Shown one piece after another: positions 31,964-37,280 of a DNA stretch of 37,280 bases. The stretch spans positions 22,980-60,259 of the forward strand of contig CAJUBP010000027.1 in the NCBI GenBank assembly GCA_910584585.1. Direction: 5' to 3'. Each line of letters begins with the position of its first letter. The stretch's first letter is position 1. The DNA comes from an uncultured Lachnospiraceae bacterium. Its GTDB lineage: Bacteria > Bacillota > Clostridia > Lachnospirales > Lachnospiraceae. The notes under the pieces were generated by a model. It was not told where the DNA came from, made no database searches, and worked only from the letters and a program-made list of their open reading frames with translations. The translations under genes were made by a program, and so were the position numbers.

Positions 31964-34210
31964 TTAAAAACCATTCATGGGATTAAAATCAAACTGTATC
32001 ATAACACTGGCAAATTCCCGGTGGCTGCTGATAAATCCCTCCAGTACATCTTTTATTTTTACCAGTTCCCCATAGTCTTCATGCTTAAAATAAATCACCT
32101 TTTTATATATGTCTTTCACCCTGGCCACAGCGGCATTGGCCGGCCCCACCACAGTCAGTCCCGCCAGCTTTCCTTTTTCCCTGGCCTGGCATACTTTTTT
32201 TGCCAAAAGCTCTGCGCTCAGCATGGCTGTCATCTCATCTTTGGAAGCCACAAGCATTGCCATCATATGCCCGCAGGGCGGATAATTCATCAGCTTCCGG
32301 CTGGCAATCTCCGTCTCATAAAACCCGGCATAATCCTGCTTTCCGGCCAGTTTAACGCAGTAATGCTCCGGATGATAGGTCTGTATTACCACTTCTCCGG
32401 GCAGCCGCCCCCGGCCGGCCCGGCCGGCTGCCTGGGTCAGAAGCTGAAATGTCCGTTCCGCCCCATGAAAATCGCTGACAAACAAGGACAAATCCGCCGC
32501 CAGCACACCCACCAGCGTGACATTTGGAAAGTCATGGCCTTTAACAATCATCTGGGTGCCGATTAAAATATCCGCCTCCTGATTGGCAAAGGATGAAAGG
32601 ATTTTCTCATATCCTGATTTATTTCTCGTGGTGTCAAAATCCATCCGAAGCACTCTGGCTTCCGGAAATTTTTTCTTGACAATCTCTTCTATTTTCTGGG
32701 TGCCGGCCTTAAACCCGCTGATATATTTGGATCCGCACTCCGGACAGTTCTGAGGAACCGGCTCTTCATGGCCGCAGTAATGGCACATCATTCTGCCGTT
32801 GTTATGCTGGCTTAAAGAAACGTCACAGTGGGGACATTTCAGCACATGGCCGCAGGAGCGGCAGGAAACAAATCCGGCCATGCCCCGGCGGTTGATAAAC
32901 AGCATAATCTGCTGGCGGTTCTTCAGCCGTTCCTCCATTAACTCCTGGAGACGTCCGCTTAGAATCGAACGGTTCCCCTGCTTTAATTCTTCCCGCAAAT
33001 CCACAATCTCACACGCTGGCAGCGGTTTTTCCTCAATTCGCTCCGTCATTTCCAGCAGACGGTACACTCCCTTTTTGGCTTGATAATAGCTGTCCAAAGA
33101 AGGCGTGGCCGATCCCAGCACTACGCTCGCTCCCGCCATTTCCGCCCGGTGAATTGCGGTCTCTCTGGCATGATACCTGGGCAGCGTCTCGCTTTTATAG
33201 CTGGTTTCGTGCTCCTCGTCTATGATTATAATTCCAAGATTTGAAAATGGCGTGAACAATGCGGAGCGGGGGCCGATCATTACATCCAGCTCTCCGGCTT
33301 TTGCCCGCTCAAACTGATCGTACCGCTCTCCGGCAGACATTTTGGAATTCAATACAGAGACTCGATCTCCAAAACGCTGATAAAAGCGCACCACGGTCTG
33401 GTAGGTCAGGGCAATCTCCGGAATCAGCACAATGGCCTGTTTTCCCGCTTTCACTGCCCGCTCAATCAATTCTATGTACACTGCCGTCTTACCGCTTCCC
33501 GTCACCCCGTGAAGCAGCCAGGTATGATGATTTCCCCTGGCAAATTCCTGCCAGATTTCTTCCACAACTTCCTGCTGTTTGGGATTTAACACAATCCGCT
33601 TCTTTTCTTTTGGAAGCTCTTCTCCGAAAGGACTGCGGTACAGCCGCCGTTCTTCCACGCTTAAAATTCCCATCTCCTTCATGGCCTTCACCACGGAAGC
33701 AGTGATATTCAATTTGCCTGTTGCCATCTCATAAGGCAGAGGGTTTTGCTCCATCAGAGCCTCTAACAGCCTGGCCCTGGCCTTATGGTTCTTTTTTTCA
33801 AAAAGGGCAAGCTGCTCTTTCGCCTTTTCTTCCTTTAATTCCAGTTTTACAAAGCGCTGTTTTTTTTCTTTTGTTTTCTGTTTGATTGGAAGCACGGTTT
33901 TCAGGGCATGGTTCATAGTTCCGCCGTAATTTTTCCGCATCCAGCCTGCAAGAGCAATCAATTGAGATTCAATGGGAACGCTGTCCCTGACCACAGCCTG
34001 AATCTCTTTTAACTTCTCCACATCGTATTCCGGCTTATCGGTCAGTTCCACCACATAGCCGGTGGTCTTGCGCCGGCTGTTCCCAAAAGGAATCTCCACC
34101 TGCATTCCTACGGCAAGGCTTTCCTTAAGATGCCCCGGCACTTTGTACTGGAACGTCTTATCCAGTTTTTCATGAGAAATATCAATAATTATATTGGCAT
34201 ATTCCGCCAT
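31964..34210 (-). CDS. priA: Primosomal replication-restart helicase PriA
   Basis: This 748-residue SF2 helicase reloads the replisome at stalled forks. It has an N-terminal 3'-end-binding domain, Walker A GVTGSGKT (235-242), DEEH box (331-334), SAT motif (GSATPS) and a two-zinc cysteine module with eight Cys at 450, 453, 459, 462, 476, 479, 489 and 492. Motifs V and VI are seen in IGTQMIVKGHDFPNVTLVG and QAAGRAGRG. It starts 7 bases after murE. Confidence 0.97.
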   Translation of the reverse strand: MAEYANIIIDISHEKLDKTFQYKVPGHLKESLAVGMQVEIPFGNSRRKTTGYVVELTDKPEYDVEKLKEIQAVVRDSVPIESQLIALAGWMRKNYGGTMNHALKTVLPIKQKTKEKKQRFVKLELKEEKAKEQLALFEKKNHKARARLLEALMEQNPLPYEMATGKLNITASVVKAMKEMGILSVEERRLYRSPFGEELPKEKKRIVLNPKQQEVVEEIWQEFARGNHHTWLLHGVTGSGKTAVYIELIERAVKAGKQAIVLIPEIALTYQTVVRFYQRFGDRVSVLNSKMSAGERYDQFERAKAGELDVMIGPRSALFTPFSNLGIIIIDEEHETSYKSETLPRYHARETAIHRAEMAGASVVLGSATPSLDSYYQAKKGVYRLLEMTERIEEKPLPACEIVDLREELKQGNRSILSGRLQELMEERLKNRQQIMLFINRRGMAGFVSCRSCGHVLKCPHCDVSLSQHNNGRMMCHYCGHEEPVPQNCPECGSKYISGFKAGTQKIEEIVKKKFPEARVLRMDFDTTRNKSGYEKILSSFANQEADILIGTQMIVKGHDFPNVTLVGVLAADLSLFVSDFHGAERTFQLLTQAAGRAGRGRLPGEVVIQTYHPEHYCVKLAGKQDYAGFYETEIASRKLMNYPPCGHMMAMLVASKDEMTAMLSAELLAKKVCQAREKGKLAGLTVVGPANAAVARVKDIYKKVIYFKHEDYGELVKIKDVLEGFISSHREFASVMIQFDFNPMNGF

Positions 34211-34217
34211 TGCTACA

Positions 34218-35699
34218 TCACCTGTTTTCTTTTTCCTGTGCCAGTTCTTCCAACACTTCCTGAATCAGCACACGTTCATCCATGGGGTACTTCTGGCCTT
34301 TGATTTCCTGATAATCTTCATGGCCCTTTCCCGCAAGCACGATAACATCGCCCGGTTCCCCATTTGCTATGGCATACCGGATGGCCTCTTTGCGGTCAGG
34401 GATCTCCACATATTTTCCAGTTGTTTTATTAATCCCTGTTTTAATATCATCTATAATATCCTGAGGTTCCTCAAATCTTGGATTGTCAGAAGTAATAATT
34501 GTCAAATCCGCTAATCTGCCCGACACCTCTCCCATCTCGTAGCGGCGCAGCTTGGAGCGGTTTCCGCCGCATCCGAATAAGCACACCAGACGTCTTGGAT
34601 GATACTCCTTTAAGGTTCCAAGCAAACTCTCCAGGCTCATGGCGTTGTGGGCATAGTCAATCATCAGCGTAAATTCATCCGACACCGGGATCATCTCAAT
34701 TCTTCCTTTCACCCGGGCTGCCTTCAGCGCCTGCTTCATATTTTCCTCTGTCACCTGAAAATGACGGCAGATGGCAATGGCAGTCAGAGAATTGTACACA
34801 CTGAACCGCCCCGGCACATCAATCTCCACTTCCATATCCACAAGGCCCTTTGCCTGATAGGCCACGCCCAGATATCCCGGCCGCTTCACCAACTGAACCT
34901 GTTCCGCCCGCAGATCCGCTTCCGGCGCAAATCCAAAGGTCTCCAGTTCACAGGTATGCCCTTCTGTCACTTGTTTCCAATGAGCGTCGTCCACATTGAC
35001 AATTCCTGTTTTGCACTGACGGAACAGCATCCCCTTGCATGCCAGATATTCTTCAAAGGAAGCATGTTCGTTTGGACCGATATGATCCGGCTCAATATTG
35101 GTAAATATCCCCATATCAAACAAAATTCCGGCAGTCCGATGCATCATCAGCCCCTGAGAGGACACTTCCATCACAGCGCACTGACATCCTCCTTCCACCA
35201 TCTGATGAAAATACTCCTGTACGATATAAGACTCCGGCGTGGTATTCTTTGCCGGAATTGCCTGATCTCCGATCAACGCTTCTATGGTGCCGATTAATCC
35301 CACCTGATAGCCTGCCTGCTCCAAAATGGACTTCACCATATAAGTAGTGGTGGTTTTCCCTTTCGTCCCGGTCACTCCGATAACCTTTAACTTTTCCGCC
35401 GGATAATGGAACCAGGCGGCAGAAACCAACGCCAGTCCGTATCTGGTATCTTCCACCCTTATCACAGTAACAGATTCCGGCGCTTCCACCTCTTCCTGCA
35501 CCAAGAGAGCCGCCGCGCCTTTCTCTGCCGCTTCTTTTGCGTAGGCGTGGCCGTCGGACACTGCGCCTTTGATGCATACGAACAGGCAGCCTTCTGTCAC
35601 TTTTCTGGAATCGTACGCCACCTCTGTGATTTCCGCTTCAGGCCTCCCCTGTACCAGAGTATATTCCAGACGTTCCAGTAATTTATTTAATTTCTCCAT
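34218..35699 (-). CDS. murE: UDP-MurNAc-tripeptide synthetase MurE (meso-DAP type)
   Basis: This 493-residue Mur ligase adds the third residue of the peptidoglycan stem peptide. It has the ATP site GVTGTKGKTTTT (about 108-119) and the C-terminal substrate motif DNPR within TSDNPRFEEP. DNPR marks meso-diaminopimelate specificity, as opposed to lysine. The open frame reaches a TTG 18 bases upstream, but AGAGG lies there, 7 bases before the ATG at 35699 (MEKLNKL), so I use that ATG. It is the first gene of the long operon, about 40 bases after a strong promoter. Confidence 0.97.
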   Translation of the reverse strand: MEKLNKLLERLEYTLVQGRPEAEITEVAYDSRKVTEGCLFVCIKGAVSDGHAYAKEAAEKGAAALLVQEEVEAPESVTVIRVEDTRYGLALVSAAWFHYPAEKLKVIGVTGTKGKTTTTYMVKSILEQAGYQVGLIGTIEALIGDQAIPAKNTTPESYIVQEYFHQMVEGGCQCAVMEVSSQGLMMHRTAGILFDMGIFTNIEPDHIGPNEHASFEEYLACKGMLFRQCKTGIVNVDDAHWKQVTEGHTCELETFGFAPEADLRAEQVQLVKRPGYLGVAYQAKGLVDMEVEIDVPGRFSVYNSLTAIAICRHFQVTEENMKQALKAARVKGRIEMIPVSDEFTLMIDYAHNAMSLESLLGTLKEYHPRRLVCLFGCGGNRSKLRRYEMGEVSGRLADLTIITSDNPRFEEPQDIIDDIKTGINKTTGKYVEIPDRKEAIRYAIANGEPGDVIVLAGKGHEDYQEIKGQKYPMDERVLIQEVLEELAQEKENR

Positions 35700-35743
35700 A
35701 CAATAACCTCTTTTCAAACGCGCTCTAAAAGCATACTCGCTTT

Positions 35744-35772
35744 ATTATATGATATATTCAGGGATTTGGCAA
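35744..35772 (-). promoter_or_regulatory. Promoter of the murE-to-thiN operon
   Basis: On the minus strand TTGCCA, a 17-base spacer and TATAAT sit about 45 bases before the murE start. This is a near-consensus sigma-A promoter and the only strong one before the twelve-gene operon. Confidence 0.8.
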
Positions 35773-35862
35773 GTTTTGAAGAGACCAAACTTTTCCGTTT
35801 TCATTCTATAGAAACAGATACACAGCCCTATAGAAAACAGCAGGATAGATTCATAAATACGC

Positions 35863-35897
35863 AAAAACCCCCGGAAACAACTCTATTCCCGAAGGTT
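35863..35897 (-). terminator. Terminator of the HD-GYP gene
   Basis: On the minus strand AACCTTCGGGAA folds with TTTCCGGGGGTT (12 pairs including three G-T) around an 8-base loop and is followed by TTTTTGCG. It lies about 110 bases after the HD-GYP stop and before the murE promoter. Confidence 0.7.
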
Positions 35898-35906
35898 CTC
35901 AATTCT

Positions 35907-35977
35907 GGCGCTCCATTCCATAAATACTCATACACGAAACGCTCGACTGTTTATGAAATGGTATACCCGAGCGCGCC
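35907..35977. repeat. Long imperfect inverted repeat 3' of the HD-GYP gene
   Basis: CCATTCCATAAA (35913-35924) matches TTTATGAAATGG (35950-35961) at 11 of 12 pairs. The flanks GGCGCT (35907-35912) and AGCGCGCC (35970-35977) add an outer stem with a bulge. An alternative stem CGCTCG/CGAGCG (35940-35945/35968-35973) competes. It is transcribed between the gene and its terminator. Confidence 0.65.
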
Positions 35978-36007
35978 GCAAAACCGCTTCCCGACGCGCC
36001 TCAGCTT

Positions 36008-37102
36008 CTAATTCACACTTTCTGCATCTGCAAAGGACAGCTTCGTCTCTGTCGCATGGAAAAATTCTTCCTTGGCCAATCCGAAGCAATCCAAAATCTG
36101 TGGGGAAAATGTTCCGCACTCACCGTCAACAATCATCCGCGCCGCTTCCATCACGGTATAAGGATCTTTGTAAACCCGTTTGCTGACCAAGGCGTCATAG
36201 ACATCCGCAACAGACACCACCTGTGCCCAAATGGGAATTGCGTCTCCTGACAATTTGTCCGGATATCCCTTTCCGTCGTACCGTTCATGGTGATAGCGGC
36301 AGATCTCATAGCAGTAGCGGTAGAAATCGTCTTCCTCCTGCTTAAAATTCTCCAACAGCTCGCAGCCATAAATCGTATGCTTCTTAATTTCCTCAAATTC
36401 ATCATTAGTAAGTTTGCCCGGTTTCAGCAAAATGCTGTCGGGAATGGCAATCTTGCCCAGATCATGCAGCGCGGAAGCATTGACGATCAATTCCATATCT
36501 TCCTCTGTCAGCTCATATTCCGGATACTGCTTAACCAGATACTTCAAAAGCACGCCGGTATAGTACTTTACACGCTGAATATGTTCCCCAGATTCCAGGC
36601 TTCTGAATTCCACAACGGAACTTAACGCATTTACCAGAAAATCATTATTTTTCTTTAGTTTCTCTCTGCTCTCCCGCAGCTGCCTGGTCCGTTTCTCCAG
36701 TTTCTTCTCGATATCTATCCGGTGGGAAAACAGCTCAATAATATTCATTGCGCGCCGCATTACCACCTTGGGGGTAAAAGGCTTGTATACAATATCAGAA
36801 GCGCCGTATTCATATGCTTTTAATTCTGTGTCCACAGAAGCATCTCCGGTAATAATGATTACCGGTATGTAATCCATATATTTCTTCTCTACCATGAATT
36901 CCAACACATCCAGCCCGGATTTGCCCGGCATGATAACATCCAGAAACATCAATGCAATCTGCTCATTCTTTTCCTCAATGATCTGAATGGCCATGTCACC
37001 ATCTTCGGCTTCCAAAATCTCGAACTGCTCTTCAAAAATAAACTTCAGCATCTCGCGATTTATGTCAACGTCGTCAACGATTAATAAAGTATTCCTTTCC
37101 AT
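36008..37102 (-). CDS. Response regulator with HD-GYP c-di-GMP phosphodiesterase domain
   Basis: This 364-residue protein has an N-terminal receiver domain (about 4-125) with acidic pocket DD at 10-11, phospho-acceptor D55, T85 and K107. A coiled-coil linker (about 130-155) follows, then an HD-GYP domain with HD at 213-214 (HDLGKIAIPD), HHERYDGKGYP (271-281) and VADVYDAL (298-305). HD-GYP domains cleave cyclic di-GMP, so phosphorylation likely changes turnover of this second messenger. No histidine kinase gene is nearby, so its partner lies elsewhere. It is monocistronic, with its own promoter and terminator. Confidence 0.95.
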   Translation of the reverse strand: MERNTLLIVDDVDINREMLKFIFEEQFEILEAEDGDMAIQIIEEKNEQIALMFLDVIMPGKSGLDVLEFMVEKKYMDYIPVIIITGDASVDTELKAYEYGASDIVYKPFTPKVVMRRAMNIIELFSHRIDIEKKLEKRTRQLRESREKLKKNNDFLVNALSSVVEFRSLESGEHIQRVKYYTGVLLKYLVKQYPEYELTEEDMELIVNASALHDLGKIAIPDSILLKPGKLTNDEFEEIKKHTIYGCELLENFKQEEDDFYRYCYEICRYHHERYDGKGYPDKLSGDAIPIWAQVVSVADVYDALVSKRVYKDPYTVMEAARMIVDGECGTFSPQILDCFGLAKEEFFHATETKLSFADAESVN

Positions 37103-37171
37103 GACTTCTCCTTTGCAGAATTTCTTTAAAAAGTTAAAAACCTGTATTCTCTTTACAGCGTCTCAGGGCAT

Positions 37172-37200
37172 ATTATACTATATCGTTCTGCCGAAATCAA
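37172..37200 (-). promoter_or_regulatory. Promoter of the HD-GYP gene
   Basis: On the minus strand TTGATT, a 17-base spacer and a perfect TATAAT lie about 70 bases before the start codon. AAAGGAG sits 6-7 bases before the ATG. Nothing else is recognisable from 37201 to the window end. Confidence 0.8.
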
Positions 37201-37280
37201 CTTGATTCGGAAAACATCCGTGACGATTTTAGGATAAACGCATCAATTTCCAGCCCTCCCCATATTGACTTTTTAACTTT

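Overview
The window looks like a chromosomal segment of a Gram-positive anaerobe of the class Clostridia, most likely Lachnospiraceae. This is judged from gene order and protein flavour, not from a search. Support: the MurE DNPR motif (meso-diaminopimelate peptidoglycan), the stp-prkC-rsgA-rpe-thiN cluster, the polA-coaE-walJ neighbourhood, strong AGGAGG-type ribosome sites and sigma-A promoters with 17-base spacers. Almost every gene is on the minus strand, so transcription runs from high to low coordinates. The exceptions are one tRNA-Leu and one doubtful small ORF.

Layout, right to left. A response regulator/HD-GYP protein with its own promoter (37172-37200) and terminator lies at 36008-37102. 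A long housekeeping operon follows from a strong promoter at 35744-35772: murE, priA, def, fmt, a membrane zinc peptidase, rsmB, rlmN, PP2C phosphatase, PASTA kinase, rsgA, rpe and thiN, many overlapping or separated by only a few bases. It joins cell-wall synthesis, translation initiation, rRNA modification, ribosome assembly and Ser/Thr phospho-signalling. An AT-rich three-gene cassette at 18546-21875 follows: a DUF262 protein, an AAA ATPase with a DUF3696-like tail, and a 313-residue protein of unknown function. It looks like a compact defence-type system inserted between thiN and ychF. Then come ychF and a MATE transporter.

The stretch 11122-15800 is the most accessory-looking. It holds an orphan Rpn-type C-terminal fragment, an Lsa-type ABC-F ribosome-protection gene with a clear leader-peptide attenuator, a block of hairpins and decayed coding sequence, a MarR regulator coupled to an aldo/keto reductase with ferredoxin clusters, and the tRNA-Leu. 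Leftwards again is core sequence: an Xaa-Pro aminopeptidase, polA, a fused CoaE-FtsA-like protein, walJ, and an ACT-domain/PFL pair.

Several gaps carry tandem repeats with inverted repeats inside each unit: 95 bp x2 at 1-190, 45 bp x4 at 9015-9194 and 46 bp x3 at 17251-17388. A 39-bp in-frame repeat lies inside the CoaE-FtsA gene. The most interesting items are the DUF262/AAA/unknown cassette, the ABC-F attenuator, the CoaE-FtsA fusion and the orphan Rpn tail.
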